DNA from: DASXMR01 sp036495525 | GTDB taxonomy: Bacteria > Actinomycetota > Actinomycetes > Streptosporangiales > Streptosporangiaceae | Direction of reading: 5' to 3' | Length of the DNA: 41,614 bases | Assembly (NCBI GenBank): GCA_036495525.1 | Contig: DASXMR010000011.1 | Coordinates: 1-41,614 of the forward strand | Shown here: piece by piece, positions 7,389-14,505 of the stretch | Layout: each line of letters starts with the position of its first letter | Numbering within the stretch: the stretch's first letter is position 1 | Notes under the pieces: model-generated | What the model saw: the letters and a program-made list of their open reading frames with translations, nothing else | Databases searched by the model: none | Told to the model about the DNA's origin: nothing | Position numbers and translations under genes: made by a program

Positions 7389-7958
7389 CAGCGATGACCC
7401 CGCTGTGCCATCCGACCCGGATGACTCCGGCTCGGCTGCGAGCACGAGGCCGAGCGCGGCCACGCCACGGCGCAGGCTGCGCCGGACTGAACCGCGGCTC
7501 AGCTGTGTTGCCGCGGCGATCTGCCGGTCGGACAGGTCGGCGTAGTGGCGCAGGATCACCACTTCCCGCTGCCGCGCCTTCAGCCTCCACAGTGCGGAGA
7601 TAATCGCCAGCTGGTCGGGCGCGCAGGCCCGGCGGGCATCAGACGGCGATGGCGTGCCGGTGTGCCGGTGCGCGCCGGCCCGGCGGCGCACCACAGACCG
7701 GGAGCGCCGCACGATGAGCTGGTGCAGGAAACGGCGAACAGATTCGGCATCCCGATTCTGGTCCGAGCGGCACAGCGCCGTGAATGCTTCCTGCACGATC
7801 AGTTCCGCGCTGGCGACATCGCGGACGAGCAGCGCGGCCAGCCGGACTAGCGAAGTGTAATCAGAATTGTAAAGAGCTATTAACGTCGCATTGCCTGCCG
7901 TTTGCAGCAAGGACTCTTGCCTGTCGGCAGAGTAGTCGGCAGGTACGCGTATGGTCAT
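7380..7958 (-). CDS. ECF sigma factor, SigE-like family
   Basis: A 192-residue sigma-70-family protein. Residues about 25-70 carry region 2 (LIALYNSDYTSLVRLAALLV, VQEAFTAL). Residues about 125-175 carry region 4 (LKARQREVVILRHYADLSDR, then QIAAATQLSRGSVRRSLRRG), including the recognition helix. The linker between them is short, as in ECF factors of the actinomycete SigE-type group. No obvious anti-sigma gene adjoins it; the only neighbour on its 3' side is the convergent anchored NPCBM-like protein, which has a membrane segment but no recognisable anti-sigma domain. Target promoters cannot be inferred. Confidence 0.85.
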   Translation of the reverse strand: MTIRVPADYSADRQESLLQTAGNATLIALYNSDYTSLVRLAALLVRDVASAELIVQEAFTALCRSDQNRDAESVRRFLHQLIVRRSRSVVRRRAGAHRHTGTPSPSDARRACAPDQLAIISALWRLKARQREVVILRHYADLSDRQIAAATQLSRGSVRRSLRRGVAALGLVLAAEPESSGSDGTAGSSLSP

Positions 7959-8076
7959 TGTCGCGGCCCCCCAAAGCCCGCGCCCAGCGGCTAGCGCGGC
8001 GGCAGCACTGAGCTGACCTGCCGCGACATGTCCCGCGCCCCCGGCGTGACCGCCGCTGCATCCCGTACCTTACGCA

Positions 8077-8094
8077 TGCCCGGCACGCCGGGCA
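8077..8094 (-). terminator. Hairpin downstream of the amidotransferase operon
   Basis: TGCCCGGC-AC-GCCGGGCA is a perfect 8-bp stem (7 bp if a 4-nt loop forms). It lies about 150 bases past the stop of the leftward operon ending at 8245 and upstream of the sigma-factor gene. It is the best candidate terminator for that operon. I see no gene in the rest of the 7959-8244 gap. Confidence 0.45.
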
Positions 8095-8244
8095 CGGAAA
8101 CGCGCCGTCCGCGCACTCGGCAGATCCCGGCCATTTAGCGAAATGAATATGCGCCGCCTTGCTCGCCTGTGCGCAGACGCTGAGGCGCCGGCCGATGCTG
8201 ATATTGCGGCTATGACCGCGAGGCAGGCGCCGGGAATCCGGCTG

Positions 8245-9024
8245 TCATAGCGGCAGCACCCGGCTGCGCAGCGTCGCCCGGTCCGCGACCAGCACGTGCT
8301 TGTTCGGCAGCGAAGCCCAGCCGGGCTGCGGCCAGCCCGAGCTCGCGACCACGACGCTCTCCTGGCCGGCCTGGTAGGCCAGGTCGAAGTACGCGGCGAT
8401 CTCGTCCGGACGGTCCGCATAGCCGCGCTGGCTCAGCTGCTCGGCCGGCACCCTGGCCGGGTCGTGCCAGTTGATCGCGTAGAGGTGCGCTGGCGACAGC
8501 AGGATCGCGTTGAGGCTGTTCGGCTCGAAGCCAGCCTGGATAAACCTGGCGGCGTCGCCGATGGCGGCGACCATGTCGCCGTCATGCGCCTCGAGCCGCG
8601 ACATGATCAGCAGGAAGTAGCGCTCGCTGTCGGTGCTGCCGCCGAGCCTGGCCTCCCAGCGCGGCGGCAGTAGCTCGCCGAGACGGTCCTGCGGGTGGAT
8701 GGCGCCGTTGTGCGCCAGCAGGTAGCTGCCGTGGCGGAACGGATGCGAGTTCTTCTCGCTGACCGCCAGGCCCGGTGTCGCCCAGCGCAGGTGCACCAGC
8801 CCCAGGTCGCCAAGCGGCTCGCGAGCGAGCTTTTCGAACTCCGGCTCGGCGTCAGCGCGCAGCGGTGACTTGCTGATGACCGGGTCGGCGCCGCGGTAGG
8901 CGGCCATCCCCCAGCCGTCGCCGTGCAGCGCGCATAGCCCGGTGAAGCCTGCCAGGCCATCGTCGCCGATCAGCGTGGCGAGCGAGGCGGCGTCACGCGA
9001 GCAGTAGCCAAGCAGGCGGCACAT
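8245..9024 (-). CDS. Class II glutamine amidotransferase (Ntn hydrolase)
   Basis: A 259-residue protein starting MCRLLGYCSRD, so that Cys2 becomes the N-terminal nucleophile after methionine removal. Other family landmarks follow: the GDGWGMAAY block, the arginine motif VHLRWATPG, NSHPFRHGSYLLAHNGAI with the oxyanion-hole Asn-Gly, and GSTDSERYFLLIM. The ATG has a good GGGAG ribosome-binding site. No synthase domain is attached, as in YafJ/EgtC-type proteins; EgtC removes a gamma-glutamyl group in ergothioneine synthesis. It is the last gene of a four-gene operon, 14 bases after the SDR gene. With a glutamine-synthetase-like gene in the divergent operon, a role in removing a gamma-glutamyl group is an attractive but unproved idea. 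Confidence 0.88.
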   Translation of the reverse strand: MCRLLGYCSRDAASLATLIGDDGLAGFTGLCALHGDGWGMAAYRGADPVISKSPLRADAEPEFEKLAREPLGDLGLVHLRWATPGLAVSEKNSHPFRHGSYLLAHNGAIHPQDRLGELLPPRWEARLGGSTDSERYFLLIMSRLEAHDGDMVAAIGDAARFIQAGFEPNSLNAILLSPAHLYAINWHDPARVPAEQLSQRGYADRPDEIAAYFDLAYQAGQESVVVASSGWPQPGWASLPNKHVLVADRATLRSRVLPL

Positions 9025-9038
9025 GCCACTCCCTAGCC

Positions 9039-9833
9039 CTAGAGGTACTTACCCATGCCGCCGGCGACGTCGATCGACGCGCCGGTGATGTAGCTGGCCC
9101 GGTCGCTGGCCAGGAAGGCCACCAGGCCGGCCACCTCAGCAGGCTGGCCGAACCGGCGGAGCGGGACCTCGGCGCCCGCGAGCTGGCCGAAAAACTCAGC
9201 GGCCGGGACGTCTGGCGCGCGCCGCTGGTGAATGTTTGCCCATTGCGGCGTCTCGACCAGGCCGATGTTGACGCTATTGACCAGGATTCCGTCCGCGGCG
9301 AGTTCCATGGACAGCGCCTTGGACAGGCTGAGGCAGGACGCGCGATTCACCGAGGACGCCAGGAAGGCCGGATCGGGATAACGCGCGTACACGGCGTTGA
9401 TGTTGATCACCCGGCCGGCGTCGCTGCGGCGCAACCGCGGCAGCGCCGCCCTCGTGCAGCGGATCTGGCTGAAGAGCTTGACCTCGATGTCGCCGTGCCA
9501 GTCGTCGTCGGTCAGGGTGCCGAACCGGCCCGGCCTGGCGCCGCCAGCGTTATTGACCAGGATGTCGAGCCCGCCCATGGCTGAGACCGCGGCCTCAGTG
9601 AACACGGCCACCTGCTCGGGGTCGGTCACGTCGCACGGCATGGCCACGACCGCGCCGGCGCCAGGCCCTGCCTGCCGCATCAGCTCCTCCGCCGTCGCCT
9701 TCAGCTCGCCAGCGTGCCGGGAGCAGATCACCACCGACGCGCCCTCGGTGATCAGCTCAGCGGCGATGGCCTTGCCGAGCCCCTTGGAGCCGCCGGTGAC
9801 AATCGCCCGGCGGCCAGCCAGCCCGAGATCCAC
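9039..9833 (-). CDS. SDR-fold protein lacking the Ser-Tyr-Lys catalytic triad
   Basis: A 264-residue classical short-chain dehydrogenase fold. The cofactor motif TGGSKGLG is at residues 13-20 and NNAG at 94-97, and the C terminus (ASYITGASIDVAGG) is normal. The catalytic residues are not: aligned by the usual 13-residue spacing, the serine position is Ala147, the tyrosine position is Ser160 and the lysine position is Arg164 (context ASSVNRASCLSLSKALSMEL). A sub-group of SDR-like proteins with S-V-N-R at this place exists, as I recall. The protein may bind NAD(P) without classical activity or use another mechanism. Its GTG start directly follows the cupin stop codon, so translation is probably coupled. 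Confidence 0.85.
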   Translation of the reverse strand: MDLGLAGRRAIVTGGSKGLGKAIAAELITEGASVVICSRHAGELKATAEELMRQAGPGAGAVVAMPCDVTDPEQVAVFTEAAVSAMGGLDILVNNAGGARPGRFGTLTDDDWHGDIEVKLFSQIRCTRAALPRLRRSDAGRVININAVYARYPDPAFLASSVNRASCLSLSKALSMELAADGILVNSVNIGLVETPQWANIHQRRAPDVPAAEFFGQLAGAEVPLRRFGQPAEVAGLVAFLASDRASYITGASIDVAGGMGKYL

Positions 9834-10316
9834 CTAGGCAGCGCCGCCGGCGGCGGCATCGCCTGGCTCCCCGTCGGCGGCGGCCTGCGCGGCGGCGAGC
9901 TGAAGCAGACTCTGCCGCGGCGGGCAGAACACGTCGACTTCCAGGCAGTGCGTGCCCTCGGTGTGCGCGCCATGCGGTACCCAGGCCGGGATCACCGCGA
10001 CGTCGCCCTTGCGCATCGTGCGCACGTCCCCGTCCAGGTCGAAGACCATCTCGCCGTCGAGCACGATGACGATCTGCTCCTCCTCGTGCACATGCCGGGG
10101 CGCCTGCGCGCCGGGCGCGAAGCTGACGAAGTTGGTCATCGCGCGCTGGCCGAGCACCGGCCGGAAGCCGAGGCCGGGCAGGAACTCGACCGGCGTCACC
10201 GAGTCGACATTCACATACCGGCCAGGACCAGCAGGCTCACCGCTTGCTTCGGTGCTGAAGTGCTGCTCGGCGCTGCCGAGCGACTCGGTGCCCGCGGCGC
10301 TGGCCTGCTCGCTCAC
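9834..10316 (-). CDS. Cupin-domain protein
   Basis: A 160-residue protein with a single cupin barrel at about residues 45-135. Motif 1 is PRHVHEEEQIVIVLDGEM (the two His and the Glu of the metal site are present). Motif 2 is GDVAVIPAWVPHGAH with its histidine. The N-terminal 30 residues and the last 25 are low-complexity Ala/Gly/Glu. It overlaps the upstream aminotransferase gene by 4 bases (ATGA) and abuts the SDR gene, so it is an integral operon member. Small cupins in catabolic operons may be dioxygenases, isomerases or sensors, and the substrate cannot be told from the sequence. Confidence 0.88.
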   Translation of the reverse strand: MSEQASAAGTESLGSAEQHFSTEASGEPAGPGRYVNVDSVTPVEFLPGLGFRPVLGQRAMTNFVSFAPGAQAPRHVHEEEQIVIVLDGEMVFDLDGDVRTMRKGDVAVIPAWVPHGAHTEGTHCLEVDVFCPPRQSLLQLAAAQAAADGEPGDAAAGGAA

Positions 10317-11530
10317 TTGCCCTCCAGTGCGGTCCTGAGCACTTCGCCGATCCGGCTGATGCCCTCGTCGATCTTCTCGTCGGCGGCCCGGCTGAAGGCC
10401 AGCCGGATCTGCGCCGCTCCGTCATCGGAGGCGTAGAACGGCCGCCCGGGCACGTAGGCCACCTTCCGCGCCCTGGCTGCCGCCGACAGCGCGACAGTAT
10501 CCACCCCGCCCGGCGCGGTCAGCCAGATATAGAAGCCGCCAGCCGGCTCGGTCCAGCTGCAGCCCTCGGGCATGTGCGCGGTCAGCGCCTGCGCGGTCAG
10601 CTCGGCGCGCCGCGCGTACAGCGCGCGGGATGCGACGATCTGCCGGTCCATGAACCCGCCGCGGCCGTACTCCTCGAGCATCCGCTGGCCGAGCGCGCCG
10701 GAGCACTGGTCGGAGTTTTGCTTGGCCACCACCAGGGCGCTGATGATCTCGGCCGGGCCGGTCGCCCAGCCCATCCGCACGCCGGGACAGAACACCTTCG
10801 AGAAGGTGCCCGCCTGCAGCACCACATCGGGAGCCAGCGACCACAGGCTTGGCGGCGGCTGCTCGGTGAAGCCGAGCTCACGGTAGGCGACGTCCTCCAG
10901 GATCAGGAAGCCGTACCGCCGGGCTAGCGCCACCAGCTCGTGCCGCCGCTCCGCGCTCATCGTCAGCCCGGTCGGGTTCTGGAAGTCAGGGATGGTGTAG
11001 AGGATCTTTGGCCGCAGCCCGGCTGCCAGCTGGCCGGCTAGCACGTCCACGCGCATCCCGTCGGCGTCGACCGGCACGCCGCGCAGGTCAGCCTCATAGC
11101 CGCGGAACGCCATGATCGCGCCCAGGTAGGTCGGCGCTTCCACCACGATCACGTCGCCGGGGTCGGTGTAGCTCTTGGCGACCAGCTCCATGCAGTCGAT
11201 GCCGCCGCTGGTGATCATCAGCTCGCCAGCCTGCGGCGCCCGGCCCTGCAGCGCCGCCACCCGCCCGACGACGTAGTCGCGCACGCTGGCGATACCCTCG
11301 GTCGCCGAGTACTGCAGCGCAACCGCCGCATCCTCAGCGATCAGCCGGGCCGCGATCTCGGCGAGGATCGCCGTGGGAAAGGTGGCCGGGTCGGGGAACC
11401 CGCCCGAGAACGTGATCACGTCAGTCGCGCCGGCCAGCGCGAGGATGGCGGTAATCTCCCCGCCGCCCAGTGCCTGGGTCCGCCTGGCCGCCTGCGCGGT
11501 CCAGTCATGCCGCTCGATGGCTGCCGTCAT
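10313..11530 (-). CDS. PLP-dependent aminotransferase, class I/II (LysN / 2-aminoadipate type)
   Basis: A 405-residue fold-type I aminotransferase. Landmarks are SGGFPDPATFP, LQYSATEGI, the YTIPDFQNPTGLTMS block, LEDVAYRELGF with the pyridine-nitrogen Asp213, and the Schiff-base lysine K245 in GTFSKVFCPGVRMGW. The family (alpha-aminoadipate aminotransferase/valine-pyruvate-type, without the GntR domain of MocR proteins) has broad specificity for aromatic, branched and dicarboxylic amino acids. It is the first gene of the leftward operon. Its promoter region contains the operator-like palindrome TTACAGATGTAA and, on the minus strand, a plausible -35/-10 pair (TTGGTG, 18 nt, TAAGAT). Control by the divergent Lrp-type regulator is inferred. 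Confidence 0.92.
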   Translation of the reverse strand: MTAAIERHDWTAQAARRTQALGGGEITAILALAGATDVITFSGGFPDPATFPTAILAEIAARLIAEDAAVALQYSATEGIASVRDYVVGRVAALQGRAPQAGELMITSGGIDCMELVAKSYTDPGDVIVVEAPTYLGAIMAFRGYEADLRGVPVDADGMRVDVLAGQLAAGLRPKILYTIPDFQNPTGLTMSAERRHELVALARRYGFLILEDVAYRELGFTEQPPPSLWSLAPDVVLQAGTFSKVFCPGVRMGWATGPAEIISALVVAKQNSDQCSGALGQRMLEEYGRGGFMDRQIVASRALYARRAELTAQALTAHMPEGCSWTEPAGGFYIWLTAPGGVDTVALSAAARARKVAYVPGRPFYASDDGAAQIRLAFSRAADEKIDEGISRIGEVLRTALEGK

Positions 11531-11545
11531 CTGGCTGTCTCACCC

Positions 11546-11665
11546 CTCGACAGTGAATCTTACAGATGTAATAATCTCGTCACCAATTATTTACATTAGT
11601 AACTCCCTGTCTGGGAGTGTAGCGTACTTCACCAATTCTCACGCCTGGTTACCTGGCATATGGAA
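11546..11665. repeat. Duplicated promoter/leader block, copy 1
   Basis: About 120 bases that align co-linearly with 11907-12027. Matching landmarks, in the same order and orientation, are CGACAGT, the palindrome TTACAnnTGTAA, the half-site TTTACATT, and GTTACCTGGCA followed by ATGGAA. Palindrome to half-site is exactly 31 bases in both copies, and half-site to ATG is exactly 69 bases in both. The blocks between are diverged. Copy 1 lies next to the start of the leftward aminotransferase operon and could serve as its promoter and operator. Confidence 0.75.
11560..11571. promoter_or_regulatory. Operator-like palindrome TTACAGATGTAA
   Basis: A perfect 5-bp inverted repeat with a 2-base centre. 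It overlaps the plausible -10 (TAAGAT on the minus strand) of the aminotransferase operon. A second, looser palindrome, TTACATTAGTAA, follows at 11591-11602. Lrp/AsnC proteins typically bind several such AT-rich palindromes in phase. The regulator encoded at 12022-12597 is the natural candidate; this is inference from position. Confidence 0.55.
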
Positions 11666-11818
11666 CGACTGGCTCTCCACCGCCGCCCTGGTGGCGTGGT
11701 CCTCGCCGCACGCCTCAGCCGGCGAGGTCAGCTCCCGGCCTCGGCGGGGCGGCCTGGCAGCGCGAGCCAGCCATCGCGGCCGCTCGGGCCAGCCGGGCGG
11801 GCGTCCCGTCGCCGGTAA
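11660..11818 (+). other. Small arginine-rich reading frame behind promoter copy 1
   Basis: An ATG at 11660 stands in copy 1 exactly where the Lrp start codon stands in copy 2 (both ATGGAA). It opens a 52-codon frame (MERLALHRRPGG to GRASRRR) ending in TAA. Third-position GC is lower than in flanking genes, and the product resembles neither the Lrp protein nor any family I know. It may be a chance frame, a small leader protein or the rest of a rearranged gene. The remainder of 11819-11906 shows nothing recognisable. Confidence 0.2.
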
Positions 11819-11906
11819 CACCAGTCTGACCCGGTGCGCGCGCACCGCCTGGCCAGCCGGCCAGGCGTCCACCGGCCAGTGCTGGCTGCTCAGCGGACTG
11901 CCGCCT

Positions 11907-12027
11907 CTTGACAGTCGATCTTTACAAATGTAAAAATCCCTGCCAGCTGGATTTACATTCAGCAATGTGTACCCCGCTGTAGTGGCACACACCAGCAAAT
12001 CCCCCGACAGTTACCTGGCAAATGGAA
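11907..12027. repeat. Duplicated promoter/leader block, copy 2
   Basis: The copy that leads into the Lrp-type gene. It contains a credible sigma-70 promoter, TTGACA at 11908-11913 and TAAAAA at 11931-11936 with a 17-base spacer. The palindrome TTTACAAATGTAAA lies across the spacer and -10. A half-site region (ACATT at 11955 and AATGT at 11964) follows, and then the leader to ATG 12022. There is no good Shine-Dalgarno; GTTACCTGGCA, conserved between the copies, occupies that place. Confidence 0.7.
11921..11934. promoter_or_regulatory. Operator-like palindrome TTTACAAATGTAAA
   Basis: A perfect 6-bp inverted repeat with a 2-base centre, lying between the -35 and -10 elements of the Lrp-type gene. 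Occupation would block the promoter, the standard arrangement for negative autoregulation in Lrp/AsnC regulators. It matches the 11560 site at 11 of 12 core bases. Confidence 0.6.
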
Positions 12028-12597
12028 TCAGTAACCGCGCCGCTGGCTGGGCTGGCCGACCTGTCGCCCCCGAGGGCGCCAAGGGTGGAGGTCGACGACG
12101 TCGACCTGGCGCTGCTGCGCGCGCTGGCCGGCGACGCGCGGCAGTCACAGCGCAAGCTGGCGGGCGCGATCGAGATGTCGCCGCCGGCCGTCGCCGACCG
12201 GCTGGCCCGGCTGGAGCGCAGCGGCGTGATCCGCGGCTACCGCGTCGACATCGACTGGGCGGCCCTCGGCTACCCGGTTGTCGTCTACCTCGCCGTGACC
12301 GCGGGCCCCGGCATGGACCTGAGCGAGATCATCAAGGCAATCCGCGCGCTGCCCGAAGCGCAGGACATGAGCGTGGTCACCGGCGGGCTCGACCTGCTGG
12401 TCCGGCTCCGCGTGCGCGACCACGCGCACCTGCGGGAGTTGCTGCTGACCGAGATCTTCCAGATCAGCGGCGTGCAGCGGACCGAGACGTTCCTTTCGCT
12501 GGCCGATGTCGAGCCGGCCAACTTCACCGCCGCGATGCTGGAGCAGATGAGCCAGCGGCGCGCGGCGACCGCCACGATCGGAGGCAAATCCCGGTGA
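12022..12597 (+). CDS. Lrp/AsnC-family transcriptional regulator
   Basis: A 191-residue protein. The winged HTH is at about residues 24-75 (VDDVDLALLRALAGDARQSQ, EMSPPAVADRLARLERSGVI, RGYRVDIDW). It is followed by a RAM/ligand-binding alpha-beta domain at about 85-165 (VVVYLAVTAGPGMDLSEIIK, then DMSVVTGGLDLLVRLRV). Such regulators sense amino acids and often control a linked transport or catabolic operon. Its stop overlaps the GTG of the next gene (GTGA), so it is co-transcribed with the glutamine-synthetase-like gene. It lies divergent from the aminotransferase operon. The duplicated palindromes on both sides of the intergenic region are likely binding sites. Confidence 0.9.
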   Translation: MESVTAPLAGLADLSPPRAPRVEVDDVDLALLRALAGDARQSQRKLAGAIEMSPPAVADRLARLERSGVIRGYRVDIDWAALGYPVVVYLAVTAGPGMDLSEIIKAIRALPEAQDMSVVTGGLDLLVRLRVRDHAHLRELLLTEIFQISGVQRTETFLSLADVEPANFTAAMLEQMSQRRAATATIGGKSR

Positions 12598-14111
12598 CCA
12601 CTCCCCCGAACGGCGGCAGGCCCGATGCGCACGGCGTGGGCCAGCCCGGCTTCGTTGCCCGGCACGGCCTGTATACCGCCGAGCAGGCGGCGCAGGCCGA
12701 GGCGGTCGCCGCCCGGATTCGCGAGGCGGGGCTGCGCACCGTGCGGCTGATCGTGGTCGACCAGCATGGCATCCCGCGCGGCAAGGCGCTGTCCCCTGAG
12801 GTCGCGATCGCCGCCATGACCAACGGCCTCGACTTCTCCGGCGCCATCTACAGCCTCGACACCGGCAATCAGGTGTTCGTGCCGGCCTTCGCCGCAGGTG
12901 GCGGATTCGGCATCGACGAGTTCACCGGGTTCCCGGACATCGTCCTGGTGCCTGACGCTTCCTCGTTCCAGATCCTGCCGTGGGCAGACCGTACCGGCTG
13001 GATGCTGTGCGATGCGTACTTCGCCAGCGGCCAGCCAATGCCGCTGGACGGGCGCGGCCTGATGCGCCGGATGCTGTCTGAGCTCGGCAGCGCCGGCTAC
13101 GACTACCTGGCCGGCATCGAGGTCGAGTACTACATCGTCAGGGTCGACTCCGAGCACCTGGACCCCCGCGACGCCGGGTTCACCGCGCCGCCGCCGCCGG
13201 TCAGCGTTTTCCAGCGCGGCTACCAGTACCTGTCCGAGGTGCGGCTGGACAGCGTGACCGAGACCCTCGAGGTCATCCGCGACGGCCTGGTCGCCGTCGG
13301 CCTGCCGCCGCGCTCGATGGAAGACGAGTGGGGCCCCGGCCAGATGGAGTTCAGCTTCAGCCCGATCGGCGGGCTGGCGGCGGCCGACGCGGTGGTGCTG
13401 TTCCGCTCGGCGGTCAAGCAGATGTGCCAGCGGCGCGGGCTGCTCGCCACGTTCATGTGCCGGCCGGCGCTGCCGAACTTCTTCTCCTCAGGCTGGCACC
13501 TGCACCAGTCGCTGCTGTCCGGCGCCAGCGGTCAGAACGCGTTCGCCAGCGAGCACGACGTGCTGTCCGCGGCCGGCCGCCAGTTCGTGGCCGGGCTGCT
13601 GGAGCACGCGATGCCGATGACCGTGTTCGCCACCCCGACGGTCAACGGCTACAAGCGGTTCCGGCCCTACTCGTTCGCGCCGGACCGGGTGTGCTGGGCG
13701 GTGGAGAACCGCGGCGCGCTGGTCCGGGTGCAGGGCTCGGCGGGCGACGCCAACAGCCACGTGGAGATGCGGATGGGCGAGCCGGCCGCGAACCCATACC
13801 TGTACATGGCGGCGAACATAGCGGCTGGCCTGGACGGCATCCGCCGCCAGGCAGTCGCGCCGCCGCCGGTGGAGGCCGATCCGTACGCGAGCGAGCACCC
13901 GATGCTGCCGGCCTCGCTCGCCGACGCGGTGGGCGAGCTGGAGAAGGACCAGTTCTTCCGCGCCGCGTTCGGCGACGTGCTGATCGACTACCTGCTGCAG
14001 ATGAAGCGTGCCGAGGTGGCGAGGTACGAGGCGGCCATCGCCGAGAACCCGCTGCCGGACGGCCAGGAAGTCAGCGACTGGGAGATGCGCGAGTACTTCC
14101 AGTTCTACTGA
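12594..14111 (+). CDS. Glutamine synthetase-family ligase (gamma-glutamylamide synthetase type)
   Basis: A 505-residue protein from GTG 12594, overlapping the Lrp stop. The C-terminal catalytic domain has the GS metal/ATP motifs: GIEVEYY (E176/E178), WGPGQMEFSF (E252), FFSSGWHLHQSL (H302/H304), NGYKRFRPYSFAP, and the arginine block ENRGALVRVQG with VEMRMGEPAANPY. The N-terminal beta-grasp part (RTVRLIVVDQHGIPRGKAL) is of the GS-like type. It is a GlnA-homologue of the PuuA/GlnA3-like kind, not housekeeping GS; these ligate glutamate to amines or polyamines using ATP. The neighbouring permease, aminotransferase and amidotransferase support amine or amino-acid catabolism. The actual acceptor is unknown. 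Confidence 0.9.
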   Translation: MTTPPNGGRPDAHGVGQPGFVARHGLYTAEQAAQAEAVAARIREAGLRTVRLIVVDQHGIPRGKALSPEVAIAAMTNGLDFSGAIYSLDTGNQVFVPAFAAGGGFGIDEFTGFPDIVLVPDASSFQILPWADRTGWMLCDAYFASGQPMPLDGRGLMRRMLSELGSAGYDYLAGIEVEYYIVRVDSEHLDPRDAGFTAPPPPVSVFQRGYQYLSEVRLDSVTETLEVIRDGLVAVGLPPRSMEDEWGPGQMEFSFSPIGGLAAADAVVLFRSAVKQMCQRRGLLATFMCRPALPNFFSSGWHLHQSLLSGASGQNAFASEHDVLSAAGRQFVAGLLEHAMPMTVFATPTVNGYKRFRPYSFAPDRVCWAVENRGALVRVQGSAGDANSHVEMRMGEPAANPYLYMAANIAAGLDGIRRQAVAPPPVEADPYASEHPMLPASLADAVGELEKDQFFRAAFGDVLIDYLLQMKRAEVARYEAAIAENPLPDGQEVSDWEMREYFQFY

Positions 14112-14162
14112 TCCGCGATCGAGAAACGGCGCGCCAGCCAGGCGCCGGGAAAGGCTGCACTG

Positions 14163-14486
14163 ATGAGGATGCAGCACATCGTGCTGTTCAGCTTCCCGCG
14201 CGAGCTGACCGAGGAGGAAGCAGCGCAGATGCGCGCCATGGTCGCATCCTGGCCGTCTGAGATCGGCCTGATGACCAGGTGCCGGCTGGGCACCGACCTG
14301 ACCGGCGCGCGCACCCGCGGCTACAGCCAGCTGCTGTATACGGAGTTCCCTGACGTGGCCGCCATGAACGAGTACCGCGCGCACCCGGTGCACGTGAGGT
14401 TCATGGAATGGCTGGCGGAGCGCGACTGCACCCCGCTGGCCTTCGACTACGAGCTAGACGGGCAGACCGTACTCATGGAGGAGTGA
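14163..14486 (+). CDS. Dabb (stress-responsive A/B barrel) protein
   Basis: A 107-residue dimeric alpha-beta barrel protein: QHIVLFSFPRELTEEEAAQM at the start, a middle strand YSQLLYTEFPDVAAMNEYRA, then HPVHVRFMEWL and FDYEL. This is the Dabb pattern, in which a V-x-F strand is followed by an acidic helix and a late H-P-x-H-x-x-F. It is expressed between the GS-like enzyme (51 bases upstream) and the permease (19 bases downstream), clearly one operon. Dabb domains occur as small enzymes (cyclases, decarboxylases) or unknown accessory proteins; no active-site assignment is possible. Confidence 0.85.
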   Translation: MRMQHIVLFSFPRELTEEEAAQMRAMVASWPSEIGLMTRCRLGTDLTGARTRGYSQLLYTEFPDVAAMNEYRAHPVHVRFMEWLAERDCTPLAFDYELDGQTVLMEE

Positions 14487-14505
14487 GCACGAAAGGGCCA
14501 CGACC

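Noticed and set aside
11373..11933. Plus-strand frame spanning the aminotransferase start and the intergenic region
   Set aside because: It overlaps a well-supported gene antisense and runs through two operator blocks; the composition is not coding-like.
12285..13157. Minus-strand frame opposite the Lrp/GS-like genes
   Set aside because: Antisense shadow; the plus-strand genes have complete domains.
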